Shown here: piece after piece, positions 16,281 to 26,801 of the stretch
How positions within the stretch are numbered: position 1 is the first letter of the stretch
Layout of the letters: each line of letters begins with the position of its first letter
From: Chthonobacter albigriseus
GTDB lineage: Bacteria; Pseudomonadota; Alphaproteobacteria; Rhizobiales; Pleomorphomonadaceae
Length of the DNA stretch: 64,000 nucleotides
Assembly: GCF_013839445.1 (NCBI RefSeq)
Contig: NZ_JACDIT010000003.1
Location: 310,001 to 374,000, forward strand
Direction: 5' to 3'
Notes under the pieces: generated by a model
The model's database searches: none
What the model was told of the DNA's origin: nothing
The model's input: the letters and a program-made list of their open reading frames with translations, nothing else
Position numbers and translations under genes: made by a program

Positions 16281-17597
16281 TCAGAAGCTCTCTCTGATCC
16301 ACTGCCCCACACGCGACACGAACCCGCCATTCGCAGCGAGCGCCAATCGTGGCCGGCGGGACGAGAACTGTTCGATCTGCGCCACCTGCGGATAGATCAG
16401 GAGACCGACCGCCGTGGCGAACGGCGCCCCCCGCGCCGCCTCCGGAAGCCCGGCCACCCCGACGGGGCGGCCGAGCCGAACGTTGCGGCCGAGCACCTTG
16501 CGGGCAAGCTCGGCAAGGCCGGTCAGCTGGCTCGCGCCGCCGGTCAGAACGATCCGCCGGCCGACTCGGCCAGCGAAACCGGACGCGTGCAGGCGGTCAC
16601 GGACGACCTCCAGGATCTCCTCCACGCGGGGCGTGATGATCTGCACGATGTGGGAGCGCGGCACGTGGGTCGGCACGTCGTCGTCGCCGACCGGCTCCAC
16701 CGTGATCATGTCGCGCTCGTCGCTGTCGACGCCGATCACCGAGCCGTGCAGCGTCTTGATGCGCTCCGCGTCGACAAGCCGGCAGGAAAGCCCGCGCGCC
16801 AGGTCCATCGTCACGTGGTGGCCGCCGAGCGCGAAGCCGTCCACATGCACGAAATGCCCATCGGCGAAGACCGCGATCTTGGTCGTCCCGCCGCCGATGT
16901 CGACGCATGCGACGCCGAGCTGCGCCTCGTCGTCCACCAGGGTCGCCAAGCCCGAGCCGTAGGCGGTGGCGACCATCGTCTCCACTTCCAGGTGGGCCCG
17001 GTTGATGCAGATCTCCAGGTTCCGGATCGGCGCGCTGTCCGCCGTCACAACGTGGGTGTCCACCGCGAGCTGCTGACCGAGCATGCCTCGCGGATCGCGG
17101 ATCCCGCGGTTGCCGTCGAGCGCGTAGCCGATCGGCAGTGCGTGGACCACCGCCCGTCCGTCCTTCACCGTGTGTTGGCTTCCGGCGTCCAGCACGCGCT
17201 GGATGTCGGCATCGCTCACCTCGCGGCCCGCCATGTCGAACCCGGCGCTGAACGTCTCGCTGCCGAGTCGCCCGCACGAAACGGAGACGATCAGCGATTC
17301 CACCGTCAGCCCGGCCATCCGCTCGGCGCTGTCCACCGCCAGCCGGATCGCCTTCTCCGCCTGCTCCAGGTCGACCACCGCGCCGGCCTTGATCCCGCGC
17401 GACCGCTGGAAGCCGAAGCCGAGCACCTCGATGGCGTGCGTGCGCCCGGGCAGCACGTCGCCGGACGGCCGCGGCATCAACCGGGCGATCACGCAGCAGA
17501 TCTTGGACGTGCCCACGTCGAGCACGGAGACCACGACGGGTCGGCGCCCCGGCAGCGGGCGCATGCGTTGGACGCGATGATCGCCGTCGCGGGTCAT
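16281..17597 (-). CDS. ftsA: Cell division protein FtsA
   Basis: Actin-like ATPase that ties FtsZ to the membrane, 438 residues. Seen: the phosphate-1 loop VSVLDVGTSKICCVIA, the phosphate-2 region DIGGGTTKIAVF, adenosine loop GGASQLTGL and the C-terminal amphipathic helix RVGQWIRESF that inserts into the membrane. ATG 17597 overlaps the ftsQ stop as ATGA, so the two are translated together. Confidence 0.96.
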   Translation of the reverse strand: MTRDGDHRVQRMRPLPGRRPVVVSVLDVGTSKICCVIARLMPRPSGDVLPGRTHAIEVLGFGFQRSRGIKAGAVVDLEQAEKAIRLAVDSAERMAGLTVESLIVSVSCGRLGSETFSAGFDMAGREVSDADIQRVLDAGSQHTVKDGRAVVHALPIGYALDGNRGIRDPRGMLGQQLAVDTHVVTADSAPIRNLEICINRAHLEVETMVATAYGSGLATLVDDEAQLGVACVDIGGGTTKIAVFADGHFVHVDGFALGGHHVTMDLARGLSCRLVDAERIKTLHGSVIGVDSDERDMITVEPVGDDDVPTHVPRSHIVQIITPRVEEILEVVRDRLHASGFAGRVGRRIVLTGGASQLTGLAELARKVLGRNVRLGRPVGVAGLPEAARGAPFATAVGLLIYPQVAQIEQFSSRRPRLALAANGGFVSRVGQWIRESF

Positions 17598-18517
17598 GCG
17601 TCCCTCATGCGGTCTTTGAGGGCTTTCTCGCGCGCCTTGACGAGCTCGTCCCGCGCGGCCTTCGCCGTGTCGGAAAGGCGCACCACCATCCGGTCGGAGA
17701 GGCGCAAGTCCACCACCGTGATGTCGCGCTCCAGGAACCCGCTCTGCTCCTCCAGCCGCGCGAGCTCGGCGACGGCCGCGGACGGATCGTCCGCCGGCAG
17801 CATCACCTGGACGCCATTGTCGAGGAAGAGGTCCCAGCGCCGCTCGGAAACCAGCATCGACGCCCGGACGCGGGCCTTCAGGTCCGGCACGTCGTCGAGG
17901 ATCGACATGATCTCCGCCACCCGCGTCTCCGCCCCCTCGCCCATCACCCGGGGCAGGCTGAGGAAGCGGTGCTGCAGCTGGGTGGTGATCACCTTGCCGG
18001 CGCCGTCGATGATCGAGACCTGGTCGGTCGGCGTCTTCTGCCAGAGCGCGGTCGGAACCCGCTCCTCCAGGATCACCCGGAGCTTGTCCGGGTAGAACTT
18101 CATGACCGAAACGGCCGAAACCCACGGGTCCGCTGCCAGCCGCACCCGCGCGGCCTGCGCGTCGTAGAGGAACAGCGACTGGCCGGACGGGATCGACAGC
18201 GTGTCGAGCACGTCCTGTTCCAGGAGCTCGCGCTGCCCCGTGATGTTCACCTCGGCAAGGCGGAAGCCGAGTTCGGAGGTGGTGTCGTTGACGACGTCGA
18301 GCGTCTGGCCGGAAAGCACCATGCCGTAGCCGCCCCAGGCGGCCAGATAGAGCGCGGAGGCGATCAGTCCGGCCCCGCGCGGCAGATCGGCGAGGAGTTG
18401 CATCTGGCGCCAGACCGGCGTGCGGTGCAGGCGCGAGACCCCGCGGCGGCGGAAAGAGGATCGACGCCCCCCTGCCCCCAGCACAGTCCCGAACAACCTG
18501 AACGTCAACGCCTGCAA
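17594..18517 (-). CDS. ftsQ: Cell division protein FtsQ
   Basis: Single-pass divisome protein of 307 residues. A basic cytoplasmic N-terminus of about 45 residues leads into one membrane helix near residues 48-68. A POTRA domain (VNITGQRELLEQDVLDTL) and the FtsQ beta domain with WVSAVSVMKFYPDKLRV follow. It links early and late division proteins. It overlaps the end of ddl by 13 bases. Confidence 0.94.
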   Translation of the reverse strand: MQALTFRLFGTVLGAGGRRSSFRRRGVSRLHRTPVWRQMQLLADLPRGAGLIASALYLAAWGGYGMVLSGQTLDVVNDTTSELGFRLAEVNITGQRELLEQDVLDTLSIPSGQSLFLYDAQAARVRLAADPWVSAVSVMKFYPDKLRVILEERVPTALWQKTPTDQVSIIDGAGKVITTQLQHRFLSLPRVMGEGAETRVAEIMSILDDVPDLKARVRASMLVSERRWDLFLDNGVQVMLPADDPSAAVAELARLEEQSGFLERDITVVDLRLSDRMVVRLSDTAKAARDELVKAREKALKDRMRDA

Positions 18518-19428
18518 CTCGCGTCCTCCACCATCCAGCTCACCAGCTCAGCGAAGCTGATGCCCGCGTGCTGAGCCATCTCCGGAACCAGTGACGTCGC
18601 CGTCATTCCCGGCTGGGTGTTCACTTCGAGGCAGACCAGCTCGCCGGTTCCGTCGCCCCGATCGTTGAAGCGGAAGTCGGCTCGACTGACCCCGCGGCAC
18701 CCGAGTGCTTCGTGAGCCTCAGCTGCAAGCTTTTGGACATTTTGGTAAACAAAGTGTTTAAGCGGGGCCGGCAGGAGGTGTTTTGAACCGCCTGGACGGT
18801 ACTTGGCGTCGTAGTCGTAGAACCCCTCCCCGGCGGGCACGACTTCGATCACGTCGAGCGCCTTGCCGCCCATCACGCCGCAGGTCAGTTCCCGGCCCGG
18901 AACATAGGCCTCCACCATGACAAGATCGCCATACGGCCAGTCGGAACTGCTGAGTTGCTGTGGCGGAAAAGCCGCATCCTCCGGAACGATGAGAACGCCG
19001 AAGCTCGATCCCTCCGCAGGCGGCTTCACCACGTAGGGCGGCGGCAGGACATGGGCCTTCACCGCGTCGAAACGGTTAACGAGCCGGTGCTCCACCACGG
19101 GGATGCCTGCCGCTTTCAGGACATGTTTGGCCTTCGGCTTGTTCATCGCCAGCGCCGAGGCAAGCACCCCGGAATGGGTGTAGGGGATCTCCAGCACCTC
19201 CAGGATCCCCTGCACGGTCCCATCCTCCCCGTAGGGCCCATGCAGCGCGTTGAAGCAGACGTCCGGGCGCAGGTCGTCCAGCACGGAGGCGATCGTCCGG
19301 TCCACGTCGATCGCCGTCACGCGGTAGCCGGCCTCCTCCAGCGCCTTGGCGCAGGCCCGCCCGGAGTTGAGGCTGACCGGCCGTTCGGAGGACCACCCTC
19401 CCATCAGAACAGCAACGTGCTTGGGCAT
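18505..19428 (-). CDS. ddl: D-alanine--D-alanine ligase
   Basis: ATP-grasp ligase that makes the D-Ala-D-Ala dipeptide for MurF, 307 residues. Motifs: HVAVLMGGWSSERPVSLNSG at the start, NALHGPYGEDGTVQGILE, PPAEGSSFGV and the metal/product segment CLEVNTQPGMTATSLVPE. ATG 19428 matches the family start. Confidence 0.95.
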   Translation of the reverse strand: MPKHVAVLMGGWSSERPVSLNSGRACAKALEEAGYRVTAIDVDRTIASVLDDLRPDVCFNALHGPYGEDGTVQGILEVLEIPYTHSGVLASALAMNKPKAKHVLKAAGIPVVEHRLVNRFDAVKAHVLPPPYVVKPPAEGSSFGVLIVPEDAAFPPQQLSSSDWPYGDLVMVEAYVPGRELTCGVMGGKALDVIEVVPAGEGFYDYDAKYRPGGSKHLLPAPLKHFVYQNVQKLAAEAHEALGCRGVSRADFRFNDRGDGTGELVCLEVNTQPGMTATSLVPEMAQHAGISFAELVSWMVEDASCRR

Positions 19429-19500
19429 GGCAATCCTCTTGTTTTCGTGACGAGCCGGGCTGGTTCGATTGCCGCCGCCCCTCATCCGCAGTCTCATTGT

Positions 19501-19520
19501 CCTCTCCGTCCGCGGAGAGG
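19501..19520. repeat. Extragenic palindrome in the ddl-murB gap
   Basis: CCTCTCCG-TCCG-CGGAGAGG is a perfect 8-bp hairpin with a 4-base loop in the 147-base gap between murB and ddl. The nearby CCCCTCATCCG resembles the short repeat units scattered between genes in many Rhizobiales. It lies inside the dcw transcript and could act as an mRNA processing or stability element. Confidence 0.5.
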
Positions 19521-19575
19521 TGATAATCGGGGGGCCGATCGCGGTCCGGCCACCGACCGAATGCGTTTCCGCCCG

Positions 19576-20535
19576 TCAGCGTCCCAGGAAGGGCTCCACG
19601 ACGCGCCCGTCCTGAAACACGCCGAAGCGCTTGATCTCCCACTCAAGCCGGATCCCGCTGGTCTCCAGCACCCTAGCCCGGACCGTCTCGCCGAGCAGCT
19701 CCAGGTCGTGGCCGGTCGCCTCGCCCGTGTTGATCAGGAAGTTGCAGTGCATCTCCGACACCTGCGCGTCGCCGACCCGGAACCCGCGGCAGCCCGCCGC
19801 ATCCACCAGCTTCCAGGCCGAATGTCCTTCAGGGTTCTTGAAGGTCGAACCGCCGGTGCGCGAGCGGATCGGCTGCGCCTTCTCCCGGTGGTCGGTCACC
19901 GCGTCCATGTCGCGCCGGATGGCCTCGCGGTCCTCCGGGATGCCCTCGTAGATCGCCGACACGAACACCAGGTCCGGCGAAGCCGAGGAATGCCGGTAGG
20001 CATAGCCCATGTCCTCGTTGGCGAGCGTGACGATCTCACCCGCCCGCGACACGGCCCGCACCTCCACCACGCGCTGGCGGGTCTCCGAGCCGTGCGCACC
20101 GGCGTTCATCCGGAGCGCCCCGCCGATACCGCCGGGGATACCGTGGTAGAAGGCGAAACCCGACAGCCCCGCCTCCAGAGCCGCCGCGGCCAGCCGCTTG
20201 TCCGGCACCGCCGCGCCGACCTTCAGCCGCGTCTCGCCCACCGGCTCGACCTGGCCGAAGCCGCGCGCGGACAGCCGGATCACCACGCCCGGCACGCCGC
20301 CGTCGCGGATCAGCAGGTTGGAGCCGAGGCCGATCACGGTCACTGGCACGTCCGCCGGCACCTTCGGCAGGAAGGCCGCTAGGTCATCCTCGTCTGCCGG
20401 CTGGAACAGGAGCTGCGCGGCACCACCCGCCCGGAACCAGACGAGGTCCTTCAGCGAGCGGTTCGGCTCCAGGTGTCCGCGGATCGCCGAGAGGTCACCA
20501 AGACGGGGTCGGAGGTCGGCGAAGGGCTCGCTCAT
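19576..20535 (-). CDS. murB: UDP-N-acetylenolpyruvoylglucosamine reductase
   Basis: FAD enzyme that completes UDP-N-acetylmuramate, 319 residues. Seen: [16 protein letters not shown] and [19 protein letters not shown] (FAD binding), [18 protein letters not shown], and [20 protein letters not shown] with the catalytic Ser. It is a type I, alphaproteobacterial-like form. The start overlaps the murC stop (ATGA at 20535-20532). Confidence 0.95.
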   Translation of the reverse strand: MSEPFADLRPRLGDLSAIRGHLEPNRSLKDLVWFRAGGAAQLLFQPADEDDLAAFLPKVPADVPVTVIGLGSNLLIRDGGVPGVVIRLSARGFGQVEPVGETRLKVGAAVPDKRLAAAALEAGLSGFAFYHGIPGGIGGALRMNAGAHGSETRQRVVEVRAVSRAGEIVTLANEDMGYAYRHSSASPDLVFVSAIYEGIPEDREAIRRDMDAVTDHREKAQPIRSRTGGSTFKNPEGHSAWKLVDAAGCRGFRVGDAQVSEMHCNFLINTGEATGHDLELLGETVRARVLETSGIRLEWEIKRFGVFQDGRVVEPFLGR

Positions 20536-21959
20536 TCCGCCGGCCCTCCCCGCGCGATCGAAAGCTCGGAGAGCTGCTTGGGCAGCGCGTAGGCCCACTG
20601 CGTGATGTTGCCCGCCCCCAGGCAGACCACCATGTCGCCCGGTCGAGCCACGTCGGCCACCATGCCGGCGAGCGACTCCGGACCGTCGAGCGCCCGCGCG
20701 TCACGGTGCCCCGCGGCCCGCGTGCCGGAGACCAGATGCAGTTTGTCCGCCCCCTCGATCGGCTGCTCGCCGGCCGCGTAGACATCCGCGATCAGCACCG
20801 TGTCGGCGTCGTTGAAGGCCTTGCAGAAGTCGTCGAAGAGGCTCGCGAGCCGCGAGTAGCGGTGCGGCTGGACGATCGCGATCACCCGCCCGCTCGCTCC
20901 GTCGCGGGCTGCGCGGAGCACCGCGCGGATCTCCACCGGATGATGACCGTAATCGTCGAAGATCTTGATTCCGTTCCACTCTCCGGTCTTGGTGAAGCGT
21001 CGCTTCACGCCGCCGAAGCTGGCCAGGCCCTTGCGGATCGCGTCCGCCGGAATGCCGAGCTGGTGCGCCACGGCCACCGCCGCCGTCGCGTTCGAGACGT
21101 TGTGGCGCCCCGGCATCGGCAGCGTCAGCGCCGGGATCTGCGTCTCGTTGCCGGTCACCCGATCGTGGATCACCACGGTGAAGTGCGACGACCCGCCCTC
21201 GAAGCGCACGTCGACGAAGCGGGCGTCCGCCTGCCGGTTCTCGCCGTAGGTGATGATGCGCCGGTCCTCGATCCGCTGCACCAGCGCCTGCACCTCCGGA
21301 TGGTCCAGGCACATCACCGCGAACCCGTAGAACGGCACGTTCTCGACGAACTGGCGGAAAGCCGCCCGGGCGTTGTCGAACGAGCCGTAGTGGTCCAGGT
21401 GCTCCGGGTCGATGTTCGTAACGATCGCTACGTCCGCCGGCAGCTTCACGAAGGTGCCGTCGCTCTCGTCGGCCTCCACCACCATCCAGTCGCCCTCGCC
21501 CATCCGGGCGTTGGTGCCGTAGGCATTGATGATGCCGCCGTTGATCACCGTCGGGTCGATGCCGCCGGCGTCGAGCAGCGCCGCCACCAGCGAGGTGGTG
21601 GTCGTCTTGCCGTGGGTGCCGCCCACCGCGATCGCCTGCTTGAAGCGCATCAGCTCGGCCAGCATCTCCGCCCGCCGCACGATCGGCAGGTGCCGGTCGC
21701 GCGCGGCGATCAGTTCGGGATTGTCGCGCCTGATGGCGGACGACACCACCACGACCTCGGCGAGCCCGAGGTTCTCCGCCGCGTGCCCCACCATCACGGG
21801 GATGCCCTTGGCGCGCAGCCGCTCCACGTTGGTGCTCTCGGCCACGTCGGAGCCCTGGACGCGGTAGCCGAGGTTGAGCAGCACCTCAGCGATGCCGCTC
21901 ATGCCGATGCCGCCAATGCCGACGAAATGAACCGGCCCGATATCCCTGGGCATTTTCAT
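20532..21959 (-). CDS. murC: UDP-N-acetylmuramate--L-alanine ligase
   Basis: First amino-acid ligase of the muropeptide pathway, 475 residues. Seen: [22 protein letters not shown] loop [36 protein letters not shown] and [10 protein letters not shown]. It starts at ATG 21959 (second ATG 21953). It lies 6 bases behind murG. Confidence 0.96.
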   Translation of the reverse strand: MKMPRDIGPVHFVGIGGIGMSGIAEVLLNLGYRVQGSDVAESTNVERLRAKGIPVMVGHAAENLGLAEVVVVSSAIRRDNPELIAARDRHLPIVRRAEMLAELMRFKQAIAVGGTHGKTTTTSLVAALLDAGGIDPTVINGGIINAYGTNARMGEGDWMVVEADESDGTFVKLPADVAIVTNIDPEHLDHYGSFDNARAAFRQFVENVPFYGFAVMCLDHPEVQALVQRIEDRRIITYGENRQADARFVDVRFEGGSSHFTVVIHDRVTGNETQIPALTLPMPGRHNVSNATAAVAVAHQLGIPADAIRKGLASFGGVKRRFTKTGEWNGIKIFDDYGHHPVEIRAVLRAARDGASGRVIAIVQPHRYSRLASLFDDFCKAFNDADTVLIADVYAAGEQPIEGADKLHLVSGTRAAGHRDARALDGPESLAGMVADVARPGDMVVCLGAGNITQWAYALPKQLSELSIARGGPAE

Positions 21960-21965
21960 GGAAAT

Positions 21966-23084
21966 CTACGTCCTCTTGGAAAAGTCCGCCGGCTTGCCGC
22001 CAGCCCCGATGAATTCGACGAGATCGGCGAGCCTGGAAACCGCGTCCGGCCGGCCGAGCGCCTTGGCGGCCTCCGCCATCCCCGCCAGCCTGTCCGGCGC
22101 CGTCATGAACTCCTGCAACAGAGTGGCGAGCCCACGGGGCGTCAGCCCGGCCTGCTCCACCATCACCGCGCCGCCAACCCGTTCCAGCTCCAGCGCATTG
22201 GTCTTCTGATCGTTGTCGAGCGCATGCGGCAGCGGCACCAGTACAGCCGGTCGCCCGATCACCGCGAGTTCCGCCACGGTCGATGCGCCCGAACGTCCGA
22301 TCACCAGATGCGCCCTGCCGATCCGCTGCGGCAGGTCCGCGAAGAAGGGCGCGACCTCGGCCTTCACGCCGAGCTTGGCGATCTCGCTCGCCACCTCGTC
22401 CCGGTCCTCCGGCCGCGCCTGCTGCACCAGCCTGAGGCGGGACCGCAGCTCCGGCGGCAGCAGCGCCAGCGTCGACGGCATCACCTCGGAGAACACCCGC
22501 GCGCCCTGGCTGCCGCCGAACACCACAAGCTCGAAAGGACCGTCCGCGGCTGGTTTGGCGTATGGCGATACCGCCGCCGTCACCCGCGGCCGCACCGGGT
22601 TGCCGGTCATCACCGCCTTGGCTGCGGCATCGCCCAACAGCCCGGTCGTCTGGAAGGACGTGGCCACCGCCGTGACCTTGCCGGCCAGGAACCGGTTGGC
22701 GCGCCCGGCCACTGCGTTCGCCTCGTGCACGATGGTGGGCACATGGCGCGCCACGGCCGCCACCATCGGCGGAAGGGTCGGGTACCCGCCGAAGCCGATC
22801 GCGACCATGGGCTTCAGCCGCCCGACCAGCGACCACGACTGTAGCATTCCCGTTGCGAGCTTGCCGGCCGCCGCCGCCATCCGAACCGGCGACCGGCTGC
22901 CGAAGGTGGCCGAGGCGATCAGGTGCACGCCGTCGGCCGGAAACTCCTGGCCGTAGTTGGTCGCCCGGTGGTCGGTCGCCAGGTGGACGGCATGGCCGCG
23001 CCGCTTCAGTTCATGCGCCAGCGCCTCGGCCGGGAAGAGATGCCCGCCCGTTCCGCCCGCCGTGATCAGCACCGTGCCGCCCAT
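21966..23084 (-). CDS. murG: Lipid II synthase, UDP-GlcNAc transferase MurG
   Basis: Membrane-associated GT-B glycosyltransferase of 372 residues that adds GlcNAc to lipid I. Seen: ITAGGTGGHLFPAEALAHEL at the N-terminus, GFGGYPTLP, VVFGGSQGARVFSEVMP and IGRSGASTVAELAVIGRPAV with PLPHALDNDQ. Start and length agree with the family. Confidence 0.96.
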   Translation of the reverse strand: MGGTVLITAGGTGGHLFPAEALAHELKRRGHAVHLATDHRATNYGQEFPADGVHLIASATFGSRSPVRMAAAAGKLATGMLQSWSLVGRLKPMVAIGFGGYPTLPPMVAAVARHVPTIVHEANAVAGRANRFLAGKVTAVATSFQTTGLLGDAAAKAVMTGNPVRPRVTAAVSPYAKPAADGPFELVVFGGSQGARVFSEVMPSTLALLPPELRSRLRLVQQARPEDRDEVASEIAKLGVKAEVAPFFADLPQRIGRAHLVIGRSGASTVAELAVIGRPAVLVPLPHALDNDQKTNALELERVGGAVMVEQAGLTPRGLATLLQEFMTAPDRLAGMAEAAKALGRPDAVSRLADLVEFIGAGGKPADFSKRT

Positions 23085-23093
23085 GAAGTCTCC

Positions 23094-24251
23094 TCAGGCC
23101 CGGCTCGCGAAGGCTTCGAACTGGATCGGCGTCACGTAGCGCGTCTGTTCGGGCCGGCGGCGGGTCAGCGCCAGCAGCATGCCCATGGAGAGCGCCACCG
23201 CCACCAGCGACGAGCCGCCGTAGGAGATGAACGGCAGCGTCATGCCCTTGGCCGGCATCAGGTGCAGGTTCACCGCCATGTTGATGCACGACTGCAGCCC
23301 GAACAGGATCACCAGCCCCGCGGTGGCGAGCCGCACGTAGCCGTCGTTCTCCCGCGTCGCGTGGCTGAACCCGCGCAGCACCGCGAAGGCGAAGAGGCAG
23401 ACCAGCACGATGCAGAGGATCAGCCCGAACTCCTCGCCGAGAACCGCGAAGATGAAGTCGGTGTGACTGTCCGGCAGGATGCGCTTGAAGGTGCCCTCTC
23501 CCGGCCCCTGCCCCCACCAGCCGCCGTTCACGAAGGCGTCCTGCGCGGTGGAGACCTGATAGCTGTCTCCCTTGTCCGGGTTGAGGAACCGGTCGATGCG
23601 GCCGCGCACGTGCGGCACCATCGTATAGGCCGCAACGATGCCGCCCACGCCGATGCCGCCCAGCCCCACGATGACCAGCCACGACATGCCGGACAGGAAC
23701 AGCAGCGCCGCCCACATCATGGCGACCAGCATCGTCTGGCCGAAGTCCGGCTGGGCGACCAGCAGTGCCGCGACGATCGACATCAGCAGGAACACGAAGA
23801 TCCGGCCGGGCATCTCCGGCCGCCGCTGCGACTCCGCCAGGAGGAAACCACAGATCACCGCGAACACCGGCTTGATGAACTCCGATGGCTGGACCGAGAC
23901 ACCCGCGATGGTGATCCACCGGCGGGCGCCCTTCACCTCCGGACCGATGAACAGCGTCGCGACCAGAAGCAGCACGCAGCCGGCGAAGGCGACGAAGGCG
24001 AACCGCCGGATCTGCTTGGGCGACAGGAACGACACGACGATCATCACCAGGATCGCCGGCACCGCAAACACCGCCTGCCGTTTGACGAAGTAGTAGCTGT
24101 CCTCGATGCCGATGCGCTCGGCGACCGCCGGACTGGCCGCCAGCGACAGCACCACGCCGCCGAAGATCAGCGTCAGGAAGGCGGCGAGCAGCAGTTTGTC
24201 GACGGTGAACCACCAGTCGGCGACCACGCCGCGTTCGGCACGGGAGACCAT
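23094..24251 (-). CDS. ftsW: Division-specific lipid II polymerase FtsW (SEDS family)
   Basis: 385-residue protein with about ten membrane helices. SEDS glycosyltransferase that works with FtsI. Seen: INMAVNLHLMPAKGMTLPFI and SYGGSSLVAVALSMGMLL near the C-terminus and KPVFAVICGFLLAE in the middle. The start is coupled to the murD stop (TGATG). Confidence 0.95.
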   Translation of the reverse strand: MVSRAERGVVADWWFTVDKLLLAAFLTLIFGGVVLSLAASPAVAERIGIEDSYYFVKRQAVFAVPAILVMIVVSFLSPKQIRRFAFVAFAGCVLLLVATLFIGPEVKGARRWITIAGVSVQPSEFIKPVFAVICGFLLAESQRRPEMPGRIFVFLLMSIVAALLVAQPDFGQTMLVAMMWAALLFLSGMSWLVIVGLGGIGVGGIVAAYTMVPHVRGRIDRFLNPDKGDSYQVSTAQDAFVNGGWWGQGPGEGTFKRILPDSHTDFIFAVLGEEFGLILCIVLVCLFAFAVLRGFSHATRENDGYVRLATAGLVILFGLQSCINMAVNLHLMPAKGMTLPFISYGGSSLVAVALSMGMLLALTRRRPEQTRYVTPIQFEAFASRA

Positions 24252-25663
24252 CAGTTCACCTCCTGGAAAGGCACGACATCAGGCAAGGCCAGCACGAGCG
24301 CCCGGAAATGGTCGCCCCGCGCCTCGAAGTTCTTGAACTGGTCGAAGCTGGCGCAGGCCGGCGAGAGCAGCACCACGGTCTCTTCGCCCACGGCCTCCGC
24401 GCCCTCCAGCGCGTCGGCGAGTGCGGCGGGCACGGCTTCGTCGAGCGTGCCGGAGATGACGCAGGGCACCTCGGCCCCTTCCAGCGTCGCCGCGAAGTTC
24501 TCCGCCGCCACCCCGATCAGATAGGCCTTCGCGATCTTCGGGAAGTAGGCCTTCAGGCTCTCGATTCCGCCCGTCTTCGGCTTGCCGCCGGCGATCCAGT
24601 AGATCCGGTCGAAGCTGGCCAGCGCCCGCGCCGCCGCATCCGCGTTGGTCGCTTTGCTGTCGTTGACGATCCGCACCGGCCCGAGGCTGGCGATCGGCTC
24701 CATCCGGTGCGCCAGGCCCGGGAAGCTCATCAGCCCGGCGCGAACCTCGTCGAGCCCGAGCCCCAGCGAGCGCACCGTTGCCACCGCCGCCGCCGCGTTC
24801 TGCGCGTTGTGGATGCCCTTCAGCACCGGGTGGCGCGACATGTCTGCCACCACCATCTGCGCCCGCCCGTGTGGCTCGGTCAGCCTGCCCGCGATCGCCC
24901 AGACCCCGTGCGGCACGCTGTCGTGCGTGGAGATCCGCTTGGTCTCAAGGCCCTTGGCTTCCCGCCGCTCGGCCATCGCCCGGCTGAAGGCGTCGTCGAT
25001 GCCCACCACGGCAACGCCGGCGCCCTGCACCAGCCGCTCCTTGACCGCCGCGTACTGCTCGATCGAGCCGTGCCGGTCGAGGTGATCCTCCGAGATGTTG
25101 AGGTGGATGCCGACTGTCGGGTCAATCGTCGGCGCCAAGTCGATCTGGAACGAGGAGCACTCCACCACGTAGATCCGGTCCGTCTGGAACGGCTCCAGCG
25201 ACAGCACCGCACGTCCGATGTTGCCGCCGAGCTGAACGTCCCGGCCCGCGGCCTTGAGGATGTGCGCGATCAGCGCGGTGGTGGTCGACTTGCCGTTGGT
25301 GCCGGTGATCGCGACGAACGGCGCCTTCGGGCACACGGCGCGCCGTTCCCGCGCGAACAGTTCGATGTCGCCGATCACCTCGACGCCCGCCGCCTTGGCG
25401 ATCTTCACCGACCAGTGCGGCTCCGGGTGGGTCAGCGGTACGCCGGGCGAGAGCACCAGCGCGGAGAAGCCGCCGAACTCCGTGTCGCGCCAGTCGGCGA
25501 CCTGCAGTCCCTTGGCCTCCGCCGCGGCACGGCTTGCCTCGCTGTCGTCCCAGGCGACCACCTGAGCACCGCCGGCCGAAAGGGCCTCCGCGGTCACGAG
25601 CCCGGAACCGCCAAGCCCGAAGACCGCGACACGCTTGCCCTTGAAGCAGGTGATGGGGATCAC
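24251..25663 (-). CDS. murD: UDP-N-acetylmuramoyl-L-alanine--D-glutamate ligase
   Basis: 470 residues, adds D-Glu to the muropeptide. Seen: [21 protein letters not shown] loop [53 protein letters not shown] and [19 protein letters not shown]. The start is a GTG at 25663, the only codon that gives the usual N-terminus. Confidence 0.95.
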   Translation of the reverse strand: MIPITCFKGKRVAVFGLGGSGLVTAEALSAGGAQVVAWDDSEASRAAAEAKGLQVADWRDTEFGGFSALVLSPGVPLTHPEPHWSVKIAKAAGVEVIGDIELFARERRAVCPKAPFVAITGTNGKSTTTALIAHILKAAGRDVQLGGNIGRAVLSLEPFQTDRIYVVECSSFQIDLAPTIDPTVGIHLNISEDHLDRHGSIEQYAAVKERLVQGAGVAVVGIDDAFSRAMAERREAKGLETKRISTHDSVPHGVWAIAGRLTEPHGRAQMVVADMSRHPVLKGIHNAQNAAAAVATVRSLGLGLDEVRAGLMSFPGLAHRMEPIASLGPVRIVNDSKATNADAAARALASFDRIYWIAGGKPKTGGIESLKAYFPKIAKAYLIGVAAENFAATLEGAEVPCVISGTLDEAVPAALADALEGAEAVGEETVVLLSPACASFDQFKNFEARGDHFRALVLALPDVVPFQEVN

Positions 25664-25674
25664 CGGGTCCCTCC

Positions 25675-26757
25675 TCAGCGAAGCTTGAGCGAAGACAGGC
25701 CGATCAGTGCCAGCACGACGGCGATGATCCAGAAACGGATCACCACCTGCGGCTCTGTCCAGCCAAGATGCTCGAAGTGGTGGTGGATGGGCGCCATCCT
25801 GAAGACGCGCTTACCGGTGGTCTTGAACGAGAACACCTGGATGATCACCGACAGCGCCTCCAGGACGAACAGCCCGCCGATGATGACCAGTACGATCTCG
25901 TGCTTGGTAGCGACCGCCACCGAGCCGAGCAGCCCGCCGAGCGCTAGCGACCCGGTGTCGCCCATGAAGATCGCGGCCGGAGGCGCGTTGAACCACAGGA
26001 ACCCGAGCCCAGCTCCGATCACAGCGCCGCACAGCACCGCGAGCTCGCCGGTGCCGACCACGAAATGGATCTGCAGGTAGTTGGCGAAGACGGCGTTGCC
26101 CGAGAGATAGGCGATCATCCCGAAGCTGGCCGCCGCGATCATCACCGGCACGATGGCGAGGCCGTCCAGACCATCTGTGAGGTTCACCGCGTTGCCCGCC
26201 GACACGATCACGAAGGCACCGAACGGGATGAAGAACCAGGACAGGTCCACCATCACGTCCTTCAGGAACGGAAAGGCGAGCGAAGTTGAGAGCGGCGCTT
26301 CGCCCACCTTGGCGATGATCAGGCAGGCGATGCCGGCCGCCACGAATTCGATGCCGAGCCTCGCCCGGCCCGAGAAGCCGTTGTGGCTCTGCTTGGTCAC
26401 CTTCAGGTAGTCGTCGTAGAATCCGATCGAGCCAAAGGCGATCGTGATCCCCACGACCGACCAGACGTAGGGGCTTCGCAGATCCGCCCAGAGCAGCGTC
26501 GAGACGATGAACCCGGACAGGATCATCAGCCCGCCCATCGTCGGCGTGCCCTTCTTGGACAGGTGGCTCTGCGGTCCGTCCGCCCGGATCGGCTGGCCCT
26601 TGCCTTGCCGGATCCGCAGGCTGTCGATGATCGCCGGTCCGAACAGGAACACGAACAGGAGCGCCGTCATCACCGACGCGCCGGTGCGGAAGGTGATGTA
26701 GCGGAACACGTTGAAGACCGAAACCTGCCCGGCGAGTTCGGCAAGGAAAACCAGCAT
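25675..26757 (-). CDS. mraY: Phospho-N-acetylmuramoyl-pentapeptide transferase MraY
   Basis: 360-residue integral membrane enzyme that makes lipid I on undecaprenyl phosphate. Seen: [31 protein letters not shown] (active-site Asp), [19 protein letters not shown] and [11 protein letters not shown]. About ten helices are predicted. It follows murE/F after 44 bases. Confidence 0.96.
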   Translation of the reverse strand: MLVFLAELAGQVSVFNVFRYITFRTGASVMTALLFVFLFGPAIIDSLRIRQGKGQPIRADGPQSHLSKKGTPTMGGLMILSGFIVSTLLWADLRSPYVWSVVGITIAFGSIGFYDDYLKVTKQSHNGFSGRARLGIEFVAAGIACLIIAKVGEAPLSTSLAFPFLKDVMVDLSWFFIPFGAFVIVSAGNAVNLTDGLDGLAIVPVMIAAASFGMIAYLSGNAVFANYLQIHFVVGTGELAVLCGAVIGAGLGFLWFNAPPAAIFMGDTGSLALGGLLGSVAVATKHEIVLVIIGGLFVLEALSVIIQVFSFKTTGKRVFRMAPIHHHFEHLGWTEPQVVIRFWIIAVVLALIGLSSLKLR

Positions 26758-26801
26758 GCTTGTCTGCCCCGTTGCGGCGTCCCCGAAAAGGGGCGGCCGT
26801 C

